Positions 21,201-35,475 of a stretch of 64,000 bases of DNA are shown piece after piece. The notes under the pieces were generated by a model. That model ran no database searches, was not told where the DNA came from, and worked only from the letters and a program-made list of their open reading frames with translations. The position numbers and the translations under genes were made by a program. Every line of letters begins with the position of its first letter. Within the stretch, counting starts at the first letter, position 1. This DNA comes from Tomocerus qinae (Eukaryota; Arthropoda; Collembola; Entomobryomorpha; Tomoceridae), in contig CM034548.1 of assembly GCA_020055645.1 (NCBI GenBank), positions 558,001 through 622,000 of the forward strand. Direction: 5' to 3'.

Positions 21201-24200
21201 CAGACATTTTGATGGTTCCAATCGAAAAATATTTAATTTTCTGTTCCAGCGTGACGAATAATCTGCATAAACTTAAGATCAAAAAAGTAAAAAGGGCCAA
21301 CAACCTTGCCATTCAAAGGTCATGATAATTGATTCTGATAAACCACTGATTGAGGAATATTTAGTAAAAATTTCAGACATTTTGATAGTTCCAATCGAAA
21401 AATATTTAATTTTCTGTTCCAGCGTTACGAGTAATCTGCATAAACTTAAGATCAAAAAAGTAAAAAGGACCGATAACCTTGCCATTTAAAGGTTACGATA
21501 ATTGATTCTGATTAACTGTTGATTAGGGAATTTTTAGTAAAAATTTCAGACATTTAGACAGTTCCAATCAAAAATTAATAATGTTTTTGTTCAAGTGTTA
21601 CGAATAATAGGTACACCCTTAAGATTAAAAAGTATAAACGACCGATAACCTTGCCAATCAAAGGTTATGATAATTGATTCCGATAAACCACTGATTGAGG
21701 AACATTTAATTAAAAATTTCAGACATTTTGATGATTCCAATCGAAAAATATTTAATTTTCTGTTCCAGCGTGACGAATAATCTGCATAAACTTAAGATCA
21801 AAAAGTAAAAAAGGGCCAACAACCTTGCCAATCAAAGGTTATGATAATTGATTACGATAAACCACTGATTGAGGAACATTTAATTAAAAATTTCAGACAT
21901 TTTGATGGTTCCAATCGAAAAATATTTAATTTTCTGTTCCAGCGTTACGAGTAATCTGCATAAACTTAAGATCAAAAAAGTAAAAAGGACCGATAACCTT
22001 GCCATTCAAAGGATACGATAATTAATTCTGATTAACTGTTGATTAGGGAATTTTTAGTAAAAATTTCAGACATTTAGATAGTTCCAATCAAAAATTAATA
22101 ATGTTTTTGTTCAAGTGTTACGAATAATTAGGTACACCCTTAAGATTAAAAAGTATAAACGACCGATAACTCTTGCCATTCAAAGGTTATGATAATTGAT
22201 TCCGATAAACCACTGATTGAGAATTACTTAATAAAAATTTCAGACATTTTGATGGTTCCAATCGAAAAATATTTAATTTTCTGTTCCAGCGTGACGACTA
22301 ATCTGCATAAACTTAAGATCAAAAAAGTAAAAAGGGTTAACAACCTTGCCATTCAAAGGTCATGATAATTGATTCTCATAAACCACTGATTGAGGAATAT
22401 TTAATAAAAATTTCAGACATTTTGATAGTTCCAATCGAAAAATATTTAATTTTCTGTTCCAGCGTTACGAGTAATCTGCATAAACTTAAGATCAAAAAAA
22501 GTAAAAAGGACCGATAACCTTGCCATTTAAAGGTTACGATAATTGATTCTGATTAACTGTTGATTAGGGAATTTTTAGTAAAAATTTCAGACATTTAGAC
22601 AGTTCCAATCAAAAATTATTAATGTTTTTGTTCAAGTGTTACGAATAATCGGTACACCCTTAAGATTAAAAAGTATAAACGACCGATAACCTTGCCATTC
22701 AAAGGTTATGATAATTGATTACGATAAACCACTGATTGAGGAACATTTAATTAAAAATGCAGACATTTTGATGGTTCCAATCGAAAAATATTTAATTTTC
22801 TGTTCCAGCGTTACGAGTAATCTGCATAAACTTAAGATCAAAAAAGTAAAAAGGACCGATAACCTTGCCATTCAAAGGATACGATAATTGATTCTGATTA
22901 ACTGTTGATTAGGGAATTTTTAGTAAAAATTTCAGACATTTAGATAGTTCCAATCAAAAATTATTAATGTTTTTGTTCAAGTGTTACGAATAATAGGTAC
23001 ACCCTTAAGATTAAAAAGTATAAACGACCCATAACCTTGCCAATCAAAGGTTATGATAATTGATTCCGATAAACCACTGATTGAGGAACATTTAATTAAA
23101 AATTTCAGACATTTTGATGGTTCCAATCGAAAAATATTTAATTTTCTGTTCCAGCGTGACGAATAATCTGCATAAACTTAAGATCAAAAAAGTAAAAAGG
23201 GCCAACAACCTTGCCAATCAAAGGTTATGATAATTGATTACGATAAACCACTGATTGAGGAACATTTAATTAAAAATTTCAGACATTTTGATGGTTCCAA
23301 TCGAAAAATATTTAATTTTCTGTTCCAGCGTGACGAATAATCTGCATAAACTTAAGATCAAAAAAGTAAAAAGGGCCAACAACCTTGCCAATCAAAGGTT
23401 ATGATAATTGATTACGATAAACCACTGATTGAGGAACATTTAATTAAAAATTTCAGACATTTTGATGGTTCCAATCGAAAAATATTTAATTTTCTGTTCC
23501 AGCGTTACGAGTAATCTGCATAAACTTAAGATCAAAAAGTAAAAAGGACCGATAACCTTGCCATTCAAAGGATACGATAATTAATTCTGATTAACTGTTG
23601 ATTAGGGAATTTTTAGTAAAAATTTCAGACATTTAGATAGTTCCAATCAAAAATTAATAATGTTTTTGTTCAAGTGTTACGAATAATAGGTACACCCTTA
23701 AGATTAAAAAGTATAAACGACCGATAACCTTGCCATTCAAAGGTTATGATAATTGATTCCGATAAACCACTGATTGAGAATTACTTAATAAAAATTTCAG
23801 ACATTTTGATGGTTCCAATCGAAAAATATTTAATTTTCTGTTCCAGCGTGACGACTAATCTGCATAAACTTAAGATCAAAAAAGTAAAAAGGGGTTAACA
23901 ACCTTGCCATTCAAAGGTCATGATAATTGATTCTCATAAACCACTGATTGAGGAATATTTAATAAAAATTTCAGACATTTTGATAGTTCCAATCGAAAAA
24001 TATTTAATTTTCTGTTCCAGCGTTACGAGTAATCTGCATAAACTTAAGATCAAAAAAGTAAAAAGGACCGATAACCTTGCCATTTAAAGGTTACGATAAT
24101 TGATTCTGATTAACTGTTGATTAGGGAATTTTTAGTAAAAATTTCAGACATTTAGACAGTTCCAATCAAAAATTATTAATGTTTTTGTTCAAGTGTTACG

Positions 24201-27200
24201 AATAATCGGTACACCCTTAAGATTAAAAAGTATAAACGACCGATAACCTTGCCATTCAAAGGTTATGATAATTGATTACGATAAACCACTGATTGAGGAA
24301 CATTTAATTAAAAATGCAGACATTTTGATGGTTCCAATCGAAAAATATTTAATTTTCTGTTCCAGCGTTACGAGTAATCTGCATAAACTTAAGATCAAAA
24401 AAGTAAAAAGGACCGATAACCTTGCCATTCAAAGGATACGATAATTGATTCTGATTAACTGTTGATTAGGGAATTTTTAGTAAAAATTTCAGACATTTAG
24501 ATAGTTCCAATCAAAAATTATTAATGTTTTTGTTCAAGTGTTACGAATAATAGGTACACCCTTAAGATTAAAAAGTATAAACGACCCATAACCTTGCCAA
24601 TCAAAGGTTATGATAATTGATTCCGATAAACCACTGATTGAGGAACATTTAATTAAAAATTTCAGACATTTTGATGGTTCCAATCGAAAAATATTTAATT
24701 TTCTGTTCCAGCGTGACGAATAATCTGCATAAACTTAAGATCAAAAAAGTAAAAAGGGCCAACAACCTTGCCAATCAAAGGTTATGATAATTGATTACGA
24801 TAAACCACTGATTGAGGAACATTTAATTAAAAATTTCAGACATTTTGATGGTTCCAATCGAAAAATATTTAATTTTCTGTTCCAGCGTGACGAATAATCT
24901 GCATAAACTTAAGATCATAAAAGTAAAAAGGGCCAACAACCTTGCCAATCAAAGGTTATGATAATTGATTACGATAAACCACTGATTGAGGAACATTTAA
25001 TTAAAAATTTCAGACATTTTGATGGTTCCAATCGAAAAATATTTAATTTTCTGTTCCAGCGTTACGAGTAATCTGCATAAACTTAAGATCAAAAAGTAAA
25101 AAGGACCGATAACCTTGCCATTCAAAGGATACGATAATTAATTCTGATTAACTGTTGATTAGGGAATTTTTAGTAAAAATTTCAGACATTTAGATAGTTC
25201 CAATCAAAAATTAATAATGTTTTTGTTCAAGTGTTACGAATAATAGGTACACCCTTAAGATTAAAAAGTATAAACGACCGATAACCTTGCCATTCAAAGG
25301 TTATGATAATTGATTCCGATAAACCACTGATTGAGAATTACTTAATAAAAATTTCAGACATTTTGATGGTTCCAATCGAAAAATATTTAATTTTCTGTTC
25401 CAGCGTGACGACTAATCTGCATAAACTTAAGATCAAAAAAGTAAAAAAGGGTTAACAACCTTGCCATTCAAAGGTCATGATAATTGATTCTCATAAACCA
25501 CTGATTGAGGAATATTTAATAAAAATTTCAGACATTTTGATAGTTCCAATCGAAAAATATTTAATTTTCTGTTCCAGCGTTACGAGTAATCTGCATAAAC
25601 TTAAGATCAAAAAGTAAAAAGGACCGATAACCTTGCCATTTAAAGGTTACGATAATTGATTCTGATTAACTGTTGATTAGGGAATTTTTAGTAAAAATTT
25701 CAGACATTTAGACAGTTCCAATCAAAAATTATTAATGTTTTTGTTCAAGTGTTACGAATAATCGGTACACCCTTAAGATTAAAAAGTATAAACGACCGAT
25801 AACCTTGCCATTCAAAGGTTATGATAATTGATTACGATAAACCACTGATTGAGGAACATTTAATTAAAAATTTCAGACATTTTGATGGTTCCAATCGAAA
25901 AATATTTAATTTTCTGTTCCAGCGTTACGAGTAATCTGCATAAACTTAAGATCAAAAAAGTAAAAAGGACCGATAACCTTGCCATTTAAAGGTTACGATA
26001 ATTGATTCTGATTAACTGTTGATTAGGGAATTTTTAGTAAAAATTTCAGACATTTAGACAGTTCCAATCAAAAATTAATAATGTTTTTGTTCAAGTGTTA
26101 CGAATAATAGGTACACCCTTAAGATTAAAAAGTATAAACTTGACCGATAACCTTGCCATTCCAAAGGTTATGATAATTAGATTCCGATAAACCACTGATT
26201 GAGAATTACTTAATAAAAATTTCAGACATTTTGATGGTTCCAATCGAAAAATATTTAATTTTCTGTTCCAGCGTGACGACTAATCTGCATAAACTTAAGA
26301 TCAAAAAAGTAAAAAGGGTTAACAACCTTGCCATTCAAAGGTCATGATAATTGATTCTCATAAACCACTGATTGAGGAATATTTAATAAAAATTTCAGAC
26401 ATTTTGATAGTTCCAATCGAAAAATATTTAATTTTCTGTTCCAGCGTTACGAGTAATCTGCATAAACTTAAGATCAAAAAAGTAAAAAGGACCGATAACC
26501 TTGCCATTTAAAGGTTACGATAATTGATTCTGATTAACTGTTGATTAGGGAATTTTTAGTAAAAATTTCAGACATTTAGACAGTTCCAATCAAAAATTAT
26601 TAATGTTTTTGTTCAAGTGTTACGAATAATCGGTACACCCTTAAGATTAAAAAGTATAAACGACCGATAACCTTGCCATTCAAAGGTTATGATAATTGAT
26701 TACGATAAACCACTGATTGAGGAACATTTAATTAAAAATTTCAGACATTTTGATGGTTCCAATCGAAAAATATTTAATTTTCTGTTCCAGCGTTACGAGT
26801 AATCTGCATAAACTTAAGATCAAAAAAGTAAAAAGGACCGATAACCTTGCCATTTAAAGGTTACGATAATTGATTCTGATTAACTGTTGATTAGGGAATT
26901 TTTAGTAAAAATTTCAGACATTTAGACAGTTCCAATCAAAAATTAATAATGTTTTTGTTCAAGTGTTACGAATAATAGGTACACCCTTAAGATTAAAAAG
27001 TATAAACGACCGATAACCTTGCCATTCAAAGGTTATGATAATTGATTCCGATAAACCACTGATTGAGGAACATTTAATTAAAAATTTCAGACATTTTGAT
27101 GGTTCCAATCGAAAAATATTTAATTTTCTGTTCCAGCGTGACGAATAATCTGCATAAACTTAAGATCAAAAAAGTAAAAAGGGCCAACAACCTTGCCATT

Positions 27201-30200
27201 CAAAGGTCATGATAATTGATTCTGATAAACCACTGATTGAGGAATATTTAGTAAAAATTTCAGACATTTTGATAGTTCCAATCGAAAAATATTTAATTTT
27301 CTGTTCCAGCGTTACGAGTAATCTGCATAAACTTAAGATCAAAAAAGTAAAAAGGACCGATAACCTTGCCATTCAAAGGTTACGATAATTGATTCTGATT
27401 AATTGTTGATTAGGGAATTTTTAGTAAAAATTTCAGACATTTAGATAATTAAAATCAAAAATTGTCATTGTTTTTGTTCAAGTGTTGAGAATAATCGGTA
27501 TACCCTTAAGATTAAAAAGTATAAACGACCGATAACCTTGCCATTCAAAAGTCATGATAATTGATTCTGATAAACCAATGATTGAGGAATATTTAATAAA
27601 AATCTCAGACATTTAGATAGTTCCAATCAAAAATTATTAATGTTTTTGTTCAAGTGTTACGAATAATCGGTACACCCTTAAGATTAAAAAGTACAAACGA
27701 CCGATAACCTTGCCATTCAAAGGTTATGATAATTGATTCCGATAAAACCACTGATTGAGAATTATTTAATAAAAATTTCAGACATTTTGATGGTTCCAAT
27801 CGAAAAATATTTAATTTTCTGTTCCAGCATGACGAATAATCTGCATAAACTTAAGATCAAAAAAGTAAAAAGGGCCAACAACCTTGCCATTCAAAGCTCA
27901 TGATAATTGATTCTCATAAACCACTGATTGAGGAATATCTAATAAAAATTTCAGACATTTTGATGGTTCCAATCGAAAAATATTTAATTTTCTGTTCCAG
28001 CGTGACGAATAATCTGCATAAACTTAAGATCAAAAAAGTAAAAAGGGCCAACAACCTTGCCATTCAAAGCTCATGATAATTGATTCTCATAAACCACTGA
28101 TTGAGGAATATCTAATAAAAATTTCAGACATTTTGATGGTTCCAATCGAAAAATATTTAATTTTCTGTTCCAGCGTGACGAATAATCTGCATAAACTTAA
28201 GATCAAAAAAGTAAAAAGGGCCAACAACCTTGCCAATCAAAGGTTATGATAATTGATTACGATAAACCACTGATTGAGGAACATTTAATTAAAAATTTCA
28301 GACATTTTGATGGTTCCAATCGAAAAATATTTAATTTTCTGTTCCAGCGTTACGAGTAATCTGCATAAACTTAAGATCAAAAAAGTAAAAAGGACCGATA
28401 ACCTTGCCATTCAAAGGATACGATAATTAATTCTGATTAACTGTTGATTAGGGAATTTTTAGTAAAAATTTCAGACATTTAGATAGTTCCAATCAAAAAT
28501 TAATAATGTTTTTGTTCAAGTGTTACGAATAATAGGTACACCCTTAAGATTAAAAAGTATAAACGACCGATAACCTTGCCATTCAAAGGTTATGATAATT
28601 GATTCCGATAAACCACTGATTGAGAATTACTTAATAAAAATTTCAGACATTTTGATGGTTCCAATCGAAAAATATTTAATTTTCTGTTCCAGCGTGACGA
28701 CTAATCTGCATAAACTTAAGATCAAAAAAGTAAAAAGGGTTAACAACCTTGCCATTCAAAGGTCATGATAATTGATTCTCACAAACCACTGATTGAGGAA
28801 TATTTAATAAAAATTTCAGACATTTTGATAGTTCCAATCGAAAAATATTTAATTTTCTGTTCCAGCGTTACGAGTAATCTGCATAAACTTAAGATCAAAA
28901 AAGTAAAAAGGACCGATAACCTTGCCATTTAAAGGTTACGATAATTGATTCTGATTAACTGTTGATTAGGGAATTTTTAGTAAAAATTTCAGACATTTAG
29001 ACAGTTCCAATCAAAAATTATTAATGTTTTTGTTCAAGTGTTACGAATAATCGGTACACCCTTAAGATTAAAAAAGTATAAACGACCGATAACCTTGCCA
29101 TTCAAAGGTTATGATAATTGATTACGATAAACCACTGATTGAGGAACATTTAATTAAAAATGCAGACATTTTGATGGTTCCAATCGAAAAATATTTAATT
29201 TTCTGTTCCAGCGTTACGAGTAATCTGCATAAACTTAAGATCAAAAAAGTAAAAAGGACCGATAACCTTGCCATTCAAAGGATACGATAATTGATTCTGA
29301 TTAACTGTTGATTAGGGAATTTTTAGTAAAAATTTCAGACATTTAGATAGTTCCAATCAAAAATTATTAATGTTTTTGTTCAAGTGTTACGAATAATAGG
29401 TACACCCTTAAGATTAAAAAGTATAAACGACCGATAACCTTGCCAATCAAAGGTTATGATAATTGATTCCGATAAACCACTGATTGAGGAACATTTAATT
29501 AAAAATTTCAGACATTTTGATGGTTCCAATCGAAAAATATTTAATTTTCTGTTCCAGCGTGACGAATAATCTGCATAAACTTAAGATCAAAAAAGTAAAA
29601 AGGGCCAACAACCTTGCCAATCAAAGGTTATGATAATTGATTACGATAAACCACTGATTGAGGAACATTTAATTAAAAATTTCAGACATTTTGATGGTTC
29701 CAATCGAAAAATATTTAATTTTCTGTTCCAGCGTGACGAATAATCTGCATAAACTTAAGATCAAAAAAGTAAAAAGGGCCAACAACCTTGCCAATCAAAG
29801 GTTATGATAATTGATTACGATAAACCACTGATTGAGGAACATTTAATTAAAAATTTCAGACATTTTGATGGTTCCAATCGAAAAATATTTAATTTTCTGT
29901 TCCAGCGTTACGAGTAATCTGCATAAACTTAAGATCAAAAAAGTAAAAAGGACCGATAACCTTGCCATTCAAAGGATACGATAATTAATTCTGATTAACT
30001 GTTGATTAGGGAATTTTTAGTAAAAATTTCAGACATTTAGATAGTTCCAATCAAAAATTAATAATGTTTTTGTTCAAGTGTTACGAATAATAGGTACACC
30101 CTTAAGATTAAAAAGTATAAACGACCGATAACCTTGCCATTCAAAGGTTATGATAATTGATTCCGATAAACCACTGATTGAGAATTACTTAATAAAAATT

Positions 30201-33200
30201 TCAGACATTTTGATGGTTCCAATCGAAAAATATTTAATTTTCTGTTCCAGCGTGACGACTAATCTGCATAAACTTAAGATCAAAAAAGTAAAAAGGGTTA
30301 ACAACCTTGCCATTCAAAGGTCATGATAATTGATTCTCATAAACCACTGATTGAGGAATATTTAATAAAAATTTCAGACATTTTGATAGTTCCAATCGAA
30401 AAATATTTAATTTTCTGTTCCAGCGTTACGAGTAATCTGCATAAACTTAAGATCAAAAAAGTAAAAAGGACCAATAACCTTGCCATTTAAAGGTTACGAT
30501 AATTGATTCTGATTAACTGTTGATTAGGGAATTTTTAGTAAAAATTTCAGACATTTAGACAGTTCCAATCAAAAATTATTAATGTTTTTGTTCAAGTGTT
30601 ACGAATAATCGGTACACCCTTAAGATTAAAAAGTATAAACGACCGATAACCTTGCCATTCAAAGGTTATGATAATTGATTACGATAAACCACTGATTGAG
30701 GAACATTTAATTAAAAATTTCAGACATTTTGATGGTTCCAATCGAAAAATATTTAATTTTCTGTTCCAGCGTTACGAGTAATCTGCATAAACTTAAGATC
30801 AAAAAAGTAAAAAGGACCGATAACCTTGCCATTTAAAGGTTACGATAATTGATTCTGATTAACTGTTGATTAGGGAATTTTTAGTAAAAATTTCAGACAT
30901 TTAGATAGTTCCAATCAAAAATTAATAATGTTTTTGTTCAAGTGTTACGAATAATAGGTACACCCTTAAGATTAAAAAGTATAAACGACCGATAACCTTG
31001 CCATTCAAAGGTTATGATAATTGATTCCGATAAACCACTGATTGAGAATTACTTAATAAAAATTTCAGACATTTTGATGGTTCCAATCGAAAAATATTTA
31101 ATTTTCTGTTCCAGCGTGACGACTAATCTGCATAAACTTAAGATCAAAAAAGTAAAAAGGGTTAACAACCTTGCCATTCAAAGGTCATGATAATTGATTC
31201 TCATAAACCACTGATTGAGGAATATTTAATAAAAATTTCAGACATTTTGATAGTTCCAATCGAAAAATATTTAATTTTCTGTTCCAGCGTTACGAGTAAT
31301 CTGCATAAACTTAAGATCAAAAAGTAAAAAAGGACCGATAACCTTGCCATTTAAAGGTTACGATAATTGATTCTGATTAACTGTTGATTAGGGAATTTTT
31401 AGTAAAAATTTCAGACATTTAGACAGTTCCAATCAAAAATTATTAATGTTTTTGTTCAAGTGTTACGAATAATCGGTACACCCTTAAGATTAAAAAGTAT
31501 AAACGACCGATAACCTTGCCATTCAAAGGTTATGATAATTGATTACGATAAACCACTGATTGAGGAACATTTAATTAAAAAATTCAGACATTTTGATGGT
31601 TCCAATCGAAAAATATTTAATTTTCTGTTCCAGCGTTACGAGTAATCTGCATAAACTTAAGATCAAAAAAGTAAAAAGGACCGATAACCTTGCCATTTAA
31701 AGGTTACGATAATTGATTCTGATTAACTGTTGATTAGGGAATGTTTAGTAAAAATTTCAGACATTTAGATAGTTCCAATCGAAAAATATTTAATGTTTTT
31801 GTTCAAGTGTTACGAATAATAGGTACACCCTTAAGATTAAAAAGTATAAACGACCGATAACCTTGCCATTCAAAGGTTATGATAATTGATTCCGATAAAC
31901 CACTGATTGAGGAACATTTAATTAAAAATTTCAGACATTTTGATGGTTCCAATCGAAAAATATTTAATTTTCTGTTCCAGCGTGACGAATAATCTGCATA
32001 AACTTAAGATCAAAAAAGTAAAAAGGGCCAACAACCTTGCCATTCAAAGGTCATGATAATTGATTCTGATAAACCACTGATTGAGGAATATTTAGTAAAA
32101 ATTTCAGACATTTTGATAGTTCCAATCGAAAAATATTTAATTTTCTGTTCCAGCGTTACGAGTAATCTGCATTAACTTAAGATCAAAAAAGTAAAAAGGA
32201 CCGATAACCTTGCCATTCAAAGGTTACGATAATTGATTCTGATTAATTGTTGATTAGGGAATTTTTAGTAAAAATTTCAGACATTTAGATAGTTAAAATC
32301 AAAAATTGTCATTGTTTTTGTTCAAGTGTTGAGAATAATCGGTACACCCTTAAGATTAAAAAGTATAAACGACCGATAACCTTGCCATTCAAAAGTCATG
32401 ATAATTGATTCTGATAAACCAATGATTGAGGAATATTTAATAAAAATCTCAGACATTTTGATAGTTCCAATCGAAAAATATTTAATTTTCTGTTCCAGCG
32501 TTACGAATAATCTGCATAAACTTAAGATCAAAAAAGTATAAAGGACCAATAACCTTGCCATTCAAAGGTCATGATAATTGATTCTGATAAACAACTGATT
32601 GAGGAATATTTAATAAAAATTTCAGACATTTTGATAGTTCCAATCGAAAAATATTTAATTTTCTGTTCCAGCGTGACGAATAATCTGCATAAACTTAAGA
32701 TCAAAAAAGTAAAAAGGGCCGATAACCTTGCCATTCAAAGGTTACGATAATTGATTCTGATTAATTGTTGATTAGGGAATTTTTAGTAAAAATTTCAGAC
32801 AGTTAGATAGTTCCAATCAAAAATTATTAATGTTTTTGTTCAAGTGTTACGAATAATCGGTACACCCTTAAGATTAAAAAGTATAAACGATCGATAACCT
32901 TGCCATTCAAAGGTCATGATAAATGATTCCGATAAACCACTGATTGAGGAATATTTAATAAAAAATTTCAGACATTTTGATGGTTCCAATCGAAAAATAT
33001 TTAATTTTCTGTTCCAGCGTTACGAATAATCTGCAAAGACTTAAGATCAGAAAGCAAAAAGGACCGATAACCTTGCCATTCTAATGTGATGATAATTGAT
33101 TCTGATTAATTGTTGATTAAGGAATTTTTAGTAAAAATTTCAAACATTTTGATAGTTTCAATCAAAAATTATTAATTTTTTGTTCAAGTGTTACGAGTAA

Positions 33201-34420
33201 TCGGTACATCCTTTAGATCAAATAAGTATAAACTACCGATAACCTTGCCATTCAAAAGTTATGCTTTATAATTCTGATATATTAATGATTAGGGAATCTT
33301 TAATAAAACTTTCAGCCATTTTGATAGTTCCAATTAAAAATTATTAATTTTTTGTTACGATTAATCGGTATACCATTAAGATCAAAAAAGTAAAACGGAC
33401 CGATTACCTTGCCATTCAAATGTTATTATAAATGATTGTGATTAATTACTGATTTTTTGAATTTTTAATAAAAATTTCAGACATTTTGATAATTCCAATC
33501 AAAAGTTATTAATTTTTTGTTCAAGTGTTACGAATAGTCGATACACTCTTATAATCAAAAAAGTAAAAAGGACCGATATCCTTGCCATTCAAAAGTTATG
33601 CTTACTGATTCTTATATACTAATGAATGGGAAAACTTTAATAAAAATTTCAGACATTTTTATGGTTCCAATCAAAAGTTATTTAGTTTTTTTTCAAGTTT
33701 TCTAAATATTCCATACACCCTTAAGATCACAAATGTAAAAAGGACCGATAACCTTGCCATTCATAAGTAATGATTATTGATTCTTATATACTCCTGATTG
33801 GGGAATTTTTATTTAAAATTTCAGACATTTTGATAGTTCCAATCGAAAAATATTTTATTTTCTGTTCCAGCGTTACGAATTATTTGCATAAACTTAGGAT
33901 CAAAACAGTAAAAAGGACCGATAACCTTTGCATTCAAAAGTTATGATAATTGATTCTGATTAACTGGTAATTGTGGAATATTTAAACAAAATTTCAGACA
34001 TGTTGATAGTTTCAATCAAAAATTATTCAGTTTTTTGTTCTAATGTTTCGAATATTCTATACACCCTTAAGGCCACAAATGCAAAAAGGACCGATAACCT
34101 TGCCATTCAAAAGTTATGATTATTGATCCTGATATACCATTGATTGGGGAATTTTTAATAAAAATTTCAGACATTTTGATAGTTCCAATCGAAAAATATT
34201 TAATTTTCTGTTCCAGCGTTACGAATTATCTGCATAAACTTAAGATCAAAAAAGTAAATAGGGTCGATAATCTTGCCATTAAAAGTTATGATTATTGATC
34301 CTGATATACCATTGATTGGGGAATTTTTAATTAAAATTTCAGACATTTTGATAGTTCCAATCGAAAAATATTTAATTTTCTGTTCCAGCGTTACGAATTA
34401 TCTGCATAAACTTAAGATCA
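18205..34420 (+). repeat. Sat-B array, left arm (~173-bp monomer, about 94 copies, higher-order)
   Basis: There are two monomer types. Type A has GTTCAAGTGTTACGAATAAT and CGGTACACCCTTAAGATTAA; type B has CTGTTCCAGCGTTACGA and CTGCATAAACTTAAGATCAA. All carry ACCTTGCCATTCAAA. A marker variant (GCGTGACGACTAATC) recurs at 18835, 20736, 22293, 23850, 25407, 26275, 28696, 30253 and 31118. These intervals (about 1901, 1557, 1557, 1557, 868, 2421, 1557, 865) are close to whole multiples of 173. The inner 1.3 kb (33060-34420) consists of diverged monomers. Confidence 0.95.
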
Positions 34421-35475
34421 AAAATTTTTCAAATTATCCCCATTTAAATCTTTAGCATTTACCGATTAAATCATTATTCATTGACTAATTAAATTATTTC
34501 ATTGACCCATTAAATCGCATCCAGCCTTTTACTACTTATTGGAAGTTCACACATGTGTCTAGAGATAATTGTTTTATATATTATTTTATTTATAATTTTA
34601 GAGCCAATTTGTGACGTTTTGGTAGTAACGATTGGAAAATATTTAAATTTGTATTCTAATAAAGACTATACAGTACCTTGTTACATTCATAAAATAAATT
34701 AGGTACTGTGGCCTTGAAATGTAACACTTATTGGAATTTCAACCGTTATGCACGTATAAAATTATTCACATTACGTTTCATATTGGCAGCTAAGCTAGCT
34801 AAGCAGTATTTGTTGAAATTGAAACTTTTCTAAATGTTACAAATGATTCTACTGTTTCCGTCAGAAAATTCAATTATTAATATATAGAAATTCAGAAATG
34901 AGTTGAATAAAAACAAATAAAGTTTACGAAAACAGTGCATACGTTCATGAATAAATATTATTGGTGTGTGGCATTTTTTCCTCCAGGACATATTATCCAG
35001 CCGGCTGGCTCAACTGTAAAAAACCTGATGACATATAAAACATAAATTTTCTAAATAATTTAAACCGCTGCTTGAATGATTTATAACTTTTAAAAAATTT
35101 CCTCACTATTTTTACTTTCTAAGACGACTTGGAAATAGAAAATTAATACAATAATTTTAGGACAGTTTGTAGAATTTTATTTTTTGGGAAATAAAAATTT
35201 TCCATGTCAATTTTTAAACGTCATCATATCAGTAATTCAAATTTCATATCCGATGCTATGGTGTTTGCTAAACCTAATCTATAATGTGTACAATATGCAA
35301 TTTATGTCATGGTATATAATTATATATGCAATTTATTTCACTTTAAAATGAAACAAACATGTGAATCAGTCAATTTTATTAGATTTTACACATAAAATCA
35401 TTTGATCAAAATTTAGAAAAAGGGAGTGATACAATTAGAATCATTTTTTTTTCACTTTACCATCAGCGTTTGCAA
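34421..35475 (-). other. core of giant element, 3' flank of transposase gene
   Basis: AT-rich unique DNA between the inner end of Sat-B and the transposase stop codon. It holds candidate minus-strand AATAAA signals at 35375-35380 and 35332-35337, about 100-145 nt after the stop. No other gene. Confidence 0.6.
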
